16,990 nucleotides of DNA. Source: an uncultured Clostridia bacterium. Lineage in GTDB: Bacteria > Bacillota > Clostridia > TANB77 > CAG-508. The notes under the pieces were generated by a model that did no database searches, was not told the DNA's origin, and worked only from the letters and a program-made list of their open reading frames with translations. Each line of letters opens with the position of its first letter. Positions within the stretch are counted from its first letter, which is position 1. Below are positions 1 through 7,804 of the stretch, one piece after another. Both the position numbers and the translations under genes were made by a program. The DNA lies in contig CAQUBD010000035.1 in assembly GCA_948891265.1 (NCBI GenBank), positions 1-16,990 of the forward strand. Direction: 5' to 3'.

Positions 1-107
1 TAAATATTATTATAAAAATTTTTAATTTATATTTTAAAAAGTGTCGGGTAATAAGTTTTTGTATCTTAGTATAAAGAAAAAATCCTGAAACTTAAATGGA
101 CATTATA

Positions 108-136
108 TTGAAACTATTATAAAAAAATGATAAAAT
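108..136 (+). promoter_or_regulatory. prmC promoter
   Basis: TTGAAA at 108-113 and TAAAAT at 131-136 are separated by 17 bases, and TGA precedes the -10 box, giving an extended -10. It lies 25 bases before the prmC start. The upstream bases 1-107 are AT-rich and show no gene. Confidence 0.6.
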
Positions 137-160
137 AAAAAACATAAAGAAGGTGATTAT

Positions 161-1006
161 ATGACAATATCAGAAGCAATAAGAAAAGGAATGATAGAAC
201 TAAAAAATAGCAATATAGAATCTCCAAAATTAAAATCAAGACTACTAATGCAATTTATATTAAATAAAACAAGACAATATGTAATAGTAAATGACAAAAA
301 GGAACTTAATATAGAGGAAGAAAAAAAATATTTTAATTCAATCTTAAAAATGAGACAAGGATTCCCCTTAGAACATATAACACATCAAAAAGAATTTATG
401 AAATTAAATTTCTTCGTAAATGAAAATGTTCTAATACCAAGACAAGATACGGAAATATTAGTAGAAGAAGTAATAACAATTGCAAAAAGAATAAATGCAA
501 AGAAAATATTAGACTTGTGTACAGGAAGTGGAGCAATTGCAATATCTTTAGCCAAATATCTTCCAGCAAGTGAAATTACAGCAATAGATATAAGTAACGA
601 AGCACTTAAAATTGCCAAGAAAAATGCTATAAGTAATCAAGTAGAAAATCAAATAACATTTATTAATACAGATATGTTTACAAATTTAGCTAGTCAAAAA
701 TTTGATATAATAGTATCAAATCCACCATACATAAAAAGAAATGTAATTGAAAGTTTAGATAAAGAAGTAAAAAAAGAACCATATATTGCATTAGATGGTG
801 GAGAAGATGGATTAGATTTTTATAAAAAAATAGTAAAGGAATCATACGAATTTTTAAAATATAGAGGATATTTATGTTTAGAAATAGGATTTGACCAGAA
901 AATAGATGTAATAGAGATTATTGAAAATGAAGAGAAATTTGAAAATACATATTCTAAAAAAGATTTATACGATAATGATAGAGTTATTGTAACACAATTA
1001 AAATAA
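161..1006 (+). CDS. prmC: Release factor glutamine methyltransferase PrmC
   Basis: PrmC uses S-adenosylmethionine to methylate the glutamine of the GGQ motif in peptide release factors RF1 and RF2, in the cytoplasm, which speeds translation termination. The 281-residue length is normal. An N-terminal helical domain (about residues 1-75) is followed by a Rossmann methyltransferase domain. The SAM-binding glycine motif DLCTGSG is at residues 118-124 and the family signature NPPY, which binds the substrate glutamine, is at 187-190. The start is supported by AAGAAGGTGA at 147-156. In many Bacillota prmC follows prfA; the sequence before 161 is too short to show it. whiA follows after 77 bases. 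Confidence 0.95.
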   Translation: MTISEAIRKGMIELKNSNIESPKLKSRLLMQFILNKTRQYVIVNDKKELNIEEEKKYFNSILKMRQGFPLEHITHQKEFMKLNFFVNENVLIPRQDTEILVEEVITIAKRINAKKILDLCTGSGAIAISLAKYLPASEITAIDISNEALKIAKKNAISNQVENQITFINTDMFTNLASQKFDIIVSNPPYIKRNVIESLDKEVKKEPYIALDGGEDGLDFYKKIVKESYEFLKYRGYLCLEIGFDQKIDVIEIIENEEKFENTYSKKDLYDNDRVIVTQLK

Positions 1007-1083
1007 AGATAAGCATATTCAAAAAGTATAAATTGTAACGTTAGCCAATATATAAGAGCAAATGTAGAAAGGAGGAAGAGTAC

Positions 1084-1965
1084 ATGTCTTTTTCATCAGA
1101 TTTAAAAAAAGAACTTAGCAAAATTAATAATTTAAATAAGAAAAATGAATTAAAATATGAACTTATAGGATATTTGATTTCTAGAAATTGTAGTGTATCA
1201 AAAAATAATGTAAGATATGCTACAGAAAGTGATTATAATATAAATAGATTTTCTAAATTGTTAAAAAATTTAGATATAAATCATAAAATAGAATTCGATG
1301 GAAAATCATTTATTATTATTCTAAAAGTAAAAGAACTGTTAGAAAAAATAGAAGAAATAAAAATAGAAGAAACAAAAATTAAAATCAACAATGTATATAA
1401 TATAAATGATAATGAAAAAAAATCAGTTATAAGAGGAGCTTTTTTAGGAGCAGGGTCAATTAATAATCCAAATAGGACATATCATTTAGAGATTAATTTA
1501 TCAAACCAAGAGAATTTAAAGTATTTGTTAAAAATATTAGAAGAAGTAAATATAAAATGTAAAAAGTTAGAACAAGAAAAAAAATATTCAATATATATAA
1601 AAGATGGTGAAGATATTTTCGAATTTATTGCATTACTAGGAGCAAATTCAAGTGTATTAAAATATGAAGATATTAGAGTACAAAGAGAAATGAGAGGGAA
1701 AATTAATAGAATAGTAAATTGTCAAACTGCTAATTTGAATAAAACAATAAATGCATCTGTTGAGCAAATTGATGCAATCAGAAAATTGCAAGTAAACAAT
1801 CAATTTAACAAACTAGATGAAAATTTAAAAGAAATAGCTATGTTAAGATTAGAGTATCCAGATATGTCTTTAGTTGAACTAGGAAAAAAACTTAAAAATC
1901 CATTAGGTAAATCAGGAGTTAATTATAGACTTAAGAAAATTGTTCAGATAGCAGAAGAAATGTAA
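1084..1965 (+). CDS. whiA: WhiA DNA-binding protein
   Basis: WhiA is a conserved Gram-positive DNA-binding protein linked to sporulation in Streptomyces and to cell division and chromosome segregation in Bacillus. At 293 residues it is slightly short for the family. The N-terminus (SFSSDLKKELSKI) is typical, a degenerate LAGLIDADG-like core lies around residues 90-190 with LGAGSINNPNRTYHLEI, and the C-terminal helix-turn-helix (about 258-293) carries the hallmark PLGKSGVNYRLKKI. The start has a perfect AAAGGAGG at 1068-1075, spacing 8. Its usual neighbours rapZ and yvcK are absent: here it sits between prmC and hemW. Confidence 0.95.
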   Translation: MSFSSDLKKELSKINNLNKKNELKYELIGYLISRNCSVSKNNVRYATESDYNINRFSKLLKNLDINHKIEFDGKSFIIILKVKELLEKIEEIKIEETKIKINNVYNINDNEKKSVIRGAFLGAGSINNPNRTYHLEINLSNQENLKYLLKILEEVNIKCKKLEQEKKYSIYIKDGEDIFEFIALLGANSSVLKYEDIRVQREMRGKINRIVNCQTANLNKTINASVEQIDAIRKLQVNNQFNKLDENLKEIAMLRLEYPDMSLVELGKKLKNPLGKSGVNYRLKKIVQIAEEM

Positions 1966-2019
1966 ACAAATAAGAAAAAATTTTATAAAATAGATATTAT
2001 AAAAGATAGGTTAGAGAGT

Positions 2020-3168
2020 GTGAAAATAAATATGGAAATAGGCATATATATTCATATACCTTTTTGTGTAAAAAAGTGCGACTATTGTGATTTTGTATCA
2101 TATTCAAATAAATTTAATTTACAAGAAGAGTATGTAGAAAAGATAATTCAAGAAATAGAGGATAATAAAAAGATTTTAGAAGATAATGATATAACTACAA
2201 TATATATAGGGGGAGGAACTCCATCTTCAATAAAACCTAATTTAGTTAAAAATATTTTGAATAAAATATATGAAATAGCAAAAATAGAAAATACAGATAA
2301 TATAGAAATAACAATTGAAGTAAATCCAGGAACTATAACAAAAGATAATCTACAATTGTATAAAAATTGTGGAATAAATAGGCTAAGTGTAGGACTTCAG
2401 AGTACAAATAACAAAATATTAAAAACAATTGGACGAGTTCATAGTTATGAACAATTTTTAAATACATATAATTGGGCAATTGAAGTAGGGTTTGAAAATA
2501 TAAATGTAGATTTAATGCTAGGTCTTCCAAATCAGACAATAGTGGATTTAAAAGAAAGTTTAAAAAATATAATAAATTTAAATCCAAAACCACAACATAT
2601 TTCTGTATATTCACTAATAGTAGAGGAAGACACTGAGATTGAAAGAAAAATAAGGAATGGAATTTTAGAATTACCAAGTGAAGAGGAAGAAAGAAATCAA
2701 TACAAATATGTGAAAAATTACTTAGAATTAGATGGGTACAAACATTATGAAATATCTAATTTTGCCAAAGAAGGATACAAATCAAAACATAATATGAATT
2801 GTTGGGAACAAAAAGAATATATTGGATTTGGACTTGCAGCACATTCATATATTGATAGATGTAGATATTCAAATACTACAGATTTGAAATCATACTTAAA
2901 TAATGAAAGCAAATATATAAAAGAAATACATGAAGAACAAAGTATAGATGATATGAAAAAAGAGTACATGTTGTTAGGATTAAGAAAGCTTGAGGGAATT
3001 AGTATTTCAAAATTTAAAGAGAAATTTGGAGAAAATCCAATTTATCTATTTAGAAATGAACTACAAAAATTAGTAGAAGAAGAATTAATAATTATAGATT
3101 TAGATAATATAAAACTAACAAGCAAAGGGCTTGACTTGGCAAATTTAGTTTGGGAAGAATTTGTGTAA
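2020..3168 (+). CDS. hemW: Radical SAM heme chaperone HemW
   Basis: HemW is a HemN-like radical SAM protein that binds heme and inserts it into target proteins; it is often misannotated as oxygen-independent coproporphyrinogen III oxidase. The [4Fe-4S] motif is C16-x3-C20-x2-C23-D-F; the Phe where HemN has a fourth cysteine supports HemW. Further family marks are YIGGGTPSS, EVNPG and RLSVGLQS, then a C-terminal HemN_C domain. The usual HNxxYW motif reads HNMNCW. Start choice is uncertain: GTG at 2020 has only a weak GATAGG upstream, while ATG at 2032 gives MEIGIYIHIPFC and fits the family equally well. The common lepA and hrcA neighbours are absent. Confidence 0.9.
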   Translation: MKINMEIGIYIHIPFCVKKCDYCDFVSYSNKFNLQEEYVEKIIQEIEDNKKILEDNDITTIYIGGGTPSSIKPNLVKNILNKIYEIAKIENTDNIEITIEVNPGTITKDNLQLYKNCGINRLSVGLQSTNNKILKTIGRVHSYEQFLNTYNWAIEVGFENINVDLMLGLPNQTIVDLKESLKNIINLNPKPQHISVYSLIVEEDTEIERKIRNGILELPSEEEERNQYKYVKNYLELDGYKHYEISNFAKEGYKSKHNMNCWEQKEYIGFGLAAHSYIDRCRYSNTTDLKSYLNNESKYIKEIHEEQSIDDMKKEYMLLGLRKLEGISISKFKEKFGENPIYLFRNELQKLVEEELIIIDLDNIKLTSKGLDLANLVWEEFV

Positions 3169-3233
3169 TTAAGTCAGATGCTAAGGATTTGATTGTTACA
3201 GTTGACTTATGCAGAATTTGTGAAACAAATTCT
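3169..3233 (+). other. Paired elements in the hemW-rlmN gap
   Basis: The 136-base gap holds two possible hairpins: TAAGTCA (3170-3176) with TGACTTA (3203-3209), and AGAATTTG (3213-3220) with CAAATTCT (3226-3233) around a TGAAA loop. AGAATTTGTG also occurs at the very end of hemW (3156-3165), so CAAATTCT has two possible partners. No T-tract follows, so it is not a clear terminator. The rest of the gap shows only a GGAGTGA ribosome binding site at 3286-3292. Confidence 0.4.
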
Positions 3234-3304
3234 ACTTACATTAAATTGGGAACAAAAATTTGAATAAGGATAAACAAAGTGAAGCGGAGTGAAAGTAAGA
3301 GAAA

Positions 3305-4327
3305 ATGAAAAATATTAAAGATTATAATTTAGAAGAATTAAAACAAGAATTAATAAATATAGGAGAAAAGCCATTTAGAGCAGAACAAATATTTAAATGG
3401 ATTTATCAAGAAAAAGTAAAAGATTTTGACGAAATGACAAATATATCATTAGATTTAAGAAAAAAACTAAAAGAAAATTACACAATGTGTAATTATAATA
3501 TTTTAAGAAAGCAAGAATCAAAAGATGGAACTATTAAATATCTATTTGATGTATTAGATGGAAATGCAATAGAGAGTGTGTTAATGAGTTATCATCATGG
3601 ATATAGTATATGCGTATCATCACAAATTGGATGCAAAATGGGATGTAAGTTTTGTGCTTCAACAGGAATAAATTTTATAAGAAGTTTGACTTCTGGAGAA
3701 ATTGTTGAACAAATTTTAGCTGTAGAACAAGATACAGGGGTTAGAATATCAAATGTAGTATTTATGGGGATAGGAGAGCCTTTAGATAATTATGAAAATG
3801 TTGTAAATGCAATTAGAATTATAAATAATCCTAAAGGATTGAACATTGGTGCAAGGCATATTAGTGTATCTACTAGTGGACTAGTTCCAAAAATTTATAA
3901 ATTAGCAGAAGAAAATATTCAATGTACATTATCAATTTCCTTACATGCTACAAATAACGAAAAAAGAAGTAGCATGATGCCTGTAAATAATAGTTATCCA
4001 ATACAAGAATTGATACAAGCTTGTAAAGATTATATTGAAAAGACGAATAGAAGAATTTCTTTTGAATACGCTTTAGCTAAAGATAATAATGATAATTTAG
4101 AAGATGCAAAAGAACTTGTCAAACTATTAAAAGGAATGCTTTGTCATGTAAATTTAATTCCAATTAATAAAATTGAAAACGGAGCATATTCAAAAAGTTC
4201 TAATGAAAATATTATGAAGTTTAGAGATTATTTAAATGACCATGGGATTGTTGCAACGATTAGAAGAGAATTAGGTTCTGATATTGATGCCGCTTGTGGA
4301 CAATTAAGAAGAAAAAATTTGAAATAA
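3305..4327 (+). CDS. rlmN: Dual-specificity rRNA/tRNA adenine-C2 methyltransferase RlmN
   Basis: RlmN is a radical SAM enzyme that makes 2-methyladenosine at 23S rRNA A2503 and, in many bacteria, at tRNA A37. The 340-residue protein has the usual length. The radical SAM cluster motif is C110-x3-C114-x2-C117. The two mechanistic cysteines are present: C331 in DAACGQL, the residue that becomes methylated, and C103 seven residues before the cluster motif, matching E. coli C355 and C118. FMGIGEPLDN is the family SAM-binding stretch. In many Bacillota rlmN is followed by a PP2C phosphatase and a PASTA kinase; here a sortase follows instead. The ribosome binding site GGAGTGA at 3286-3292 is 12 bases from the start. 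Confidence 0.95.
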   Translation: MKNIKDYNLEELKQELINIGEKPFRAEQIFKWIYQEKVKDFDEMTNISLDLRKKLKENYTMCNYNILRKQESKDGTIKYLFDVLDGNAIESVLMSYHHGYSICVSSQIGCKMGCKFCASTGINFIRSLTSGEIVEQILAVEQDTGVRISNVVFMGIGEPLDNYENVVNAIRIINNPKGLNIGARHISVSTSGLVPKIYKLAEENIQCTLSISLHATNNEKRSSMMPVNNSYPIQELIQACKDYIEKTNRRISFEYALAKDNNDNLEDAKELVKLLKGMLCHVNLIPINKIENGAYSKSSNENIMKFRDYLNDHGIVATIRRELGSDIDAACGQLRRKNLK

Positions 4328-4374
4328 ATACATCTATATAACAAAATGTTTTTTTAGAGATTGCCATAAAAAAA

Positions 4375-4403
4375 TTGTAAATTTTTATAAGATATGTTAT
4401 AAT
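4375..4403 (+). promoter_or_regulatory. Sortase gene promoter
   Basis: TTGTAA at 4375-4380 and TATAAT at 4398-4403 are separated by 17 bases, with TGT directly before the -10 box. It lies 32 bases before the sortase start, so the sortase can be transcribed separately from rlmN. Confidence 0.7.
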
Positions 4404-4435
4404 AAAAGTATAGTAAAAATACGGAGGTAAAAAAT

Positions 4436-5119
4436 ATGTTTGAAAGTAAATATAGTAAAGTACTAACGATTATATTAATAATAGTAATAGTAGCCATAGT
4501 TATACTGTTAGCATTCTTGACATTTGACTATATAAAAAAATTTAGTACAACAAAACAGGCATCAGATTTTGTTGAAGAATATGAAGGAAATATTAATACA
4601 GGAGATCAAAACAATAATATAGAAAATGAAGTTGATGGAAATTTAACATTAGATAATTCAGAAACACAAATATCAACAGGAACAAATAATGGAGGAACAT
4701 CAACTAAAAAGAAATATAAAGGATATACAGTAGCAGGAACTATGAAAATACCTGCAATAAATCTTGAATATCCAATATTAGAAGAAGTATCACCAAAAGC
4801 TTTAGAAACAGGAGTAGTAGTTTTATACCCAAATGGAGATAATATTAATTTACCAGGAAATACAGTAGTAATAGGACATAATTATAGAAATGGATTATTC
4901 TTTTCTAATTTAAAAAAATTATCTAATGGAGCCAAAATATATGTAACAGATTTTAGAGGAACAACTATAACATATGAAGTTTATAATAAGTTTGAAGCAA
5001 ATCAAGGAGATACATCATTTTATTCAAGAGATACAAATGGACTAGCAGAACTAACTTTATCAACATGTACAGATGCAAGTAATGATCAAAGAACAATTAT
5101 TTTTGCAAAACAAATTTAA
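4436..5119 (+). CDS. Sortase family transpeptidase
   Basis: Sortases cleave a sorting signal in exported proteins and join them to the cell wall or to other pilin subunits, acting outside the membrane. This 227-residue protein has an N-terminal membrane anchor (about residues 9-31), a polar Asn/Thr/Gly/Ser-rich linker (about 45-95), and a compact sortase beta-barrel from about residue 98. The catalytic triad is visible: H148 in GHNYRN, C211 in LSTCTD and R219 in QRTIIF. The short catalytic domain suggests class D or E, but the class is not certain. No LPxTG-type substrate or pilin gene lies in the window, so it is an orphan. GGAGGT at 4423-4428 supports the start. It has its own promoter and terminator. 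Confidence 0.88.
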   Translation: MFESKYSKVLTIILIIVIVAIVILLAFLTFDYIKKFSTTKQASDFVEEYEGNINTGDQNNNIENEVDGNLTLDNSETQISTGTNNGGTSTKKKYKGYTVAGTMKIPAINLEYPILEEVSPKALETGVVVLYPNGDNINLPGNTVVIGHNYRNGLFFSNLKKLSNGAKIYVTDFRGTTITYEVYNKFEANQGDTSFYSRDTNGLAELTLSTCTDASNDQRTIIFAKQI

Positions 5120-5206
5120 ATTTTAAGCTACAGTATTTTCCGTTTTATCCAATATATGCAAATGCAATATCATATTCAGTAAATCCGGATTCTATTTAAT
5201 AAAAAT

Positions 5207-5243
5207 GAGCACAAGTCATAAATTAGGACTTGTGCTCGCTTTT
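5207..5243 (+). terminator. Intrinsic terminator after the sortase gene
   Basis: GAGCACAAGTC (5207-5217) and GACTTGTGCTC (5227-5237) form a perfect 11-bp stem with a 9-base loop, followed by GCTTTT. It separates the sortase unit from recJ. Nothing else is visible between 5120 and 5206. Confidence 0.8.
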
Positions 5244-5290
5244 AATTATCAGAAAATATTATAACAATATAAACTAGTTTTATACAAAAT

Positions 5291-5320
5291 TTGCAAAAAA
5301 TACTTTTAAAATAATATAAA
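5291..5320 (+). promoter_or_regulatory. Probable recJ promoter
   Basis: TTGCAA at 5291-5296 and TATAAA at 5315-5320 are 18 bases apart. TGT-TATACA at 5322-5330 is an alternative extended -10. A promoter is expected because a terminator precedes it, but the exact boxes are uncertain. Confidence 0.4.
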
Positions 5321-5361
5321 ATGTTATACAATATAAAAAATAGAAATAAGAGGAGAAAAGC

Positions 5362-7049
5362 ATGAACAAAAAATGGCAGATATATGAAACAGATGAAGCA
5401 GAAATTAATAGAATATCAAATAAATATAATATAAATAAACTGCTATCTTCAATACTTATAAATAGACAAATAGAAGAACAAAAGATAGAAGTTTTTTTAA
5501 GCCCAACAAGACAGAATTTTCATAATCCATTCTTAATGCCAGATATGAACATTGCTGTAGATAGAATAATTAAAGCTATAGAAAACCAAGAGAAAATTAT
5601 AATATATGGTGATTATGATGTGGATGGAATAACCAGTATAACTGTTTTAAAAAGCTTTTTAGAAGATAGAGGAATACATGTAGGACAATATATTCCAAAT
5701 AGATTAGAAGAAGGATATGGGTTAAATAAACCAGCTATAGATAAAATAGCAAAGGAAAAATACAATTTGATGATTACAGTAGATTGTGGTATTTCAGGAA
5801 TAGAAGAAATAGAATATGCAAATTCACTTCGGAATAGAAACAATTGTAACAGATCATCATGAAGTAGGAGAAATTTTGCCAAATGCTTTGGCTGTTGTAG
5901 ATGCTAAAAGAAAGGATAATGAGTATCCTTGCAGAGATTTAGCAGGTGTAGGAGTTGTATTTAAATTGATACAAGCACTTCGGAATAAAATTAGGACTAG
6001 AAGAAAAAGAATATTTAAAATATTTAGATATTGTATGTGTGGGAACAATATCAGATATAGTACCATTAGTAGATGAAAATAGAGTTATAGCAAAATTAGG
6101 TCTAATGCTAGTTAAACAAACCAAAAATATGGGATTAAAATCATTATTAATGTCTTCAGGATATAAAAATATAGATTCAAATACAATATCATTTGGAGTA
6201 GCTCCAAGAATAAATGCATGTGGAAGAATGGGACATGCAGAACAAGCTTTAAAGTTGTTTTTATCGAAAGACATATATGAAGTAAATGAATTAACTAAAA
6301 CATTAAATGATTATAATACATTAAGGCAACAAAAAGAAAAAACGATCTATGAAAATGCAATAAATCAAATTGAAAACAATAAACTATATGAAAAGAGTGC
6401 TATAATAATAGGTGGAGAAAATTGGCATCATGGAGTAATTGGAATAGTATCTTCAAAAATTACAGATTTATATTTTAAACCAAGTATTTTATTATGCTAT
6501 GAAGATGACTTAGCAAAAGGTTCAGGAAGAAGCATACCAGGATTTGATTTACATGAAGCTTTAATGAAATGTCAAAATTCTATAGAAAGATTTGGCGGTC
6601 ATAGTATGGCAATAGGAATTACAATAAAAAAAGACAAATTTAAGGAATTTTCTGAACAATTTGAGGAAATAGCTAAGGAATCTAAAATAGACGAAATAAT
6701 TCCAATTATAAATATTGATGGAAAAATAAATTTAGGTGATATAAATAGAGAAATTGTTGAAAGTTTAAAACAATTAGAGCCATATGGAGAAGGGAATAAA
6801 ACACCAATATTTGCATTTAAAAATTTAAAAATAGATTCGATTAGAGCACTATCAGAAGGCAAACATATAAAAATGACTTTAAAGGATGGAAATTCAATTA
6901 TAAATGCAATTGGATTTAATTTAGGATATTTAGCAGATGAATATAGAATTGGAGATAAACTTGATGTAGTTGGTACTTTAGAAATTAATAGTTTTAATGG
7001 TGTTGATAGTTTGCAAATTGGAATTAAAGATGTTATGAAATCAGTTTAA
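5362..7049 (+). CDS. recJ: Single-stranded-DNA exonuclease RecJ, read through two +1 frameshifts
   Basis: RecJ is a 5'-3' single-strand DNA exonuclease of the DHH family used in recombination and mismatch repair. The gene lies in three frames: 5362-5829, 5831-5980 and 5982-7049. Joining them, skipping C5830 and C5981, gives 156+50+355 = 561 residues, a normal core RecJ length. Catalytic motifs then fall in order: DYDVDG 84-89, VDCG with D141, DHH 164-166, D231 in GTISDIV, and the DHHA1 GGH at 411-413. Without the first shift translation stops at 5862 after 166 residues, before DHH; without the second it stops at 6076, before DHHA1. No other lesion is seen over 1.7 kb, and both breaks share one 12-mer, which argues against random decay. 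AAGAGGAG at 5348-5355 supports the start. It could still be a pseudogene or carry systematic sequence errors. Confidence 0.85.
5825..5836 (+). promoter_or_regulatory. recJ frameshift site 1 (CACTTCGGAATA)
   Basis: The frame reads GCA-AAT-TCA-CTT-CGG and stops at 5862. A +1 step after CTT (5827-5829) reads GGA-ATA-GAA, giving ...NSLGIETIVTDHH, exactly the sequence expected of RecJ. A tRNA-Leu on CUU could re-pair with UUC while the rare CGG waits in the A site. Programmed shifting is inferred; the +1 offset and the restored protein are seen directly. Confidence 0.6.
5976..5987 (+). promoter_or_regulatory. recJ frameshift site 2 (CACTTCGGAATA)
   Basis: This is the same 12-mer as at 5825, 151 bases downstream. 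In the second frame it reads CAA-GCA-CTT-CGG; a +1 step after CTT (5978-5980) reads GGA-ATA-AAA and gives QALGIKLGLEE, which continues into the rest of RecJ. The 12-mer occurs only at these two places in the window. The mechanism is inferred. Confidence 0.6.
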
Positions 7050-7086
7050 AGTGTGCCAAAGGGGACGTCCCTTTTTGTCACACTTT
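7048..7086 (+). repeat. REP-like palindrome after recJ
   Basis: Outer arms AAAGTGTG (7048-7055) and CACACTTT (7079-7086) enclose a second palindrome with GGGACGTCCC at 7062-7071, flanked by A and T runs. The GC-rich core stands out from the AT-rich surroundings and starts on the recJ stop codon. A related element with GGGGACGT follows relA. Such extragenic palindromes are common in Clostridia and may also terminate transcription. Confidence 0.65.
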
Positions 7087-7097
7087 GATAAAATAAC

Positions 7098-7124
7098 AAC
7101 GGCTATATAAAATAGCCGTTTAAT
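7098..7124. terminator. Bidirectional terminator
   Basis: AACGGCTAT (7098-7106) and ATAGCCGTT (7112-7120) form a perfect 9-bp stem with a 5-base loop. A T-rich stretch follows on both strands, so it can serve recJ from the left and the - strand membrane genes from the right. Confidence 0.75.
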
Positions 7125-7136
7125 TCCCAGAAAGGA

Positions 7137-7400
7137 TTAATCAAGTGTTTTATTAAAAACTTTTTTGATATGATTATTTGTACATTCTTTCTTTGAATAG
7201 TCAATTGCATCTTTAAAATTAGTAATAGTAGCAAATACTAAAAGAGAAAAAATAACAAATGACAAAAAGGCTAATACTGCAAAAAAAGAATCGACAATTC
7301 CAGAAAGAAAACAGAAAATGACGAATGCGAGTAGTGTAATATAAGAAAATACTAAGCACCAAACGCCATGTTCAAACCGTAATTTTACAGAATCACTCAT
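7137..7400 (-). CDS. Small two-helix membrane protein, unrecognised
   Basis: I do not recognise this 87-residue protein. It has two predicted membrane helices (about residues 13-33 and 37-59) and a polar, lysine-rich C-terminus with one Cys. The start is convincing: AAAGGAG at 7410-7416 on the - strand with 9-base spacing. It follows the other small membrane gene by 47 bases and probably shares its promoter. Both proteins have a short charged N-terminus, I-D-S or V-D-S after helix 1, and end near (I/V)DYxxxK, so they may be distant paralogs. It uses one CGG codon (Arg8), which the larger genes avoid. Confidence 0.75.
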   Translation of the reverse strand: MSDSVKLRFEHGVWCLVFSYITLLAFVIFCFLSGIVDSFFAVLAFLSFVIFSLLVFATITNFKDAIDYSKKECTNNHIKKVFNKTLD

Positions 7401-7447
7401 AATCAGAGTCTCCTTTCTTAATGTGAGCTAAATAAGCTTTAGCTAGT

Positions 7448-7717
7448 TTACGAGTTATTTGAAGATTGCTTTTCTAAATAGTAATCTACCCCCTTTGCCA
7501 TACCATATGCTATAAAGCACTGTGTACTAATGTAAAGTGCTAGGCTTGAATAAGCAAGTACAATTAGGGAGCACACAATTGGCCAGAAGCCAAGAGTGGA
7601 ATCAATGTAATTCTTGTATAAAACTAAACAAGGAAACACTGAAAAGAATACACCTCCTAATAGAAGGATAATACCACTTACAAGTTTAAATCTCCGCATT
7701 TTAGTAGAAAATAACAT
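7448..7717 (-). CDS. Small two-helix membrane protein, unrecognised
   Basis: I do not recognise this 89-residue protein. It has a basic N-terminus (STKMRRFK), two predicted membrane helices (about residues 12-32 and 43-70) and a Ser/Asn-rich tail. An AAAAGGAGG ribosome binding site at 7724-7732 on the - strand with 6-base spacing, together with a consensus promoter, make it a real gene. An internal ATG at residue 7 is a less likely start. It is first in a two-gene - strand unit and lies where apt is usually found between recJ and relA. Arg8 is encoded by CGG, a codon absent from the large genes here. Confidence 0.75.
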   Translation of the reverse strand: MLFSTKMRRFKLVSGIILLLGGVFFSVFPCLVLYKNYIDSTLGFWPIVCSLIVLAYSSLALYISTQCFIAYGMAKGVDYYLEKQSSNNS

Positions 7718-7753
7718 AAATTTCCTCCTTTTACAATTAATAAATTTAATACA

Positions 7754-7782
7754 TTACAATTATATAATTATTTACATAAAAT
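7754..7782 (+). promoter_or_regulatory. Probable relA promoter, overlapping the - strand promoter
   Basis: TTACAA at 7754-7759 and TAAAAT at 7777-7782 have a 17-base spacer. Its two boxes overlap the boxes of the opposing promoter almost exactly, so the two would exclude each other. Confidence 0.5.
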
Positions 7783-7787
7783 GTCAA
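7759..7787 (-). promoter_or_regulatory. Consensus promoter of the small membrane-gene pair
   Basis: On the - strand TTGACA (7787-7782) and TATAAT (7764-7759) are both perfect with a 17-base spacer, about 40 bases before the first gene of the pair. This is among the strongest sigma-A promoters in the window. Confidence 0.85.
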
Positions 7788-7804
7788 GGGAGAAAAATAA
7801 AAAC

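Noticed and set aside
4246..4260. Third copy of the GTTGC/GCAAC operator inside rlmN (GTTGCAAC)
   Set aside because: The half-sites abut with no 4-base spacer and lie in coding sequence, so it does not fit the two operators near nrdD.
5362..7049. Three separate overlapping genes instead of one recJ
   Set aside because: The three frames give consecutive, non-overlapping parts of a single RecJ with all motifs in order, and the later two frames have no ribosome binding sites of their own at the junctions.
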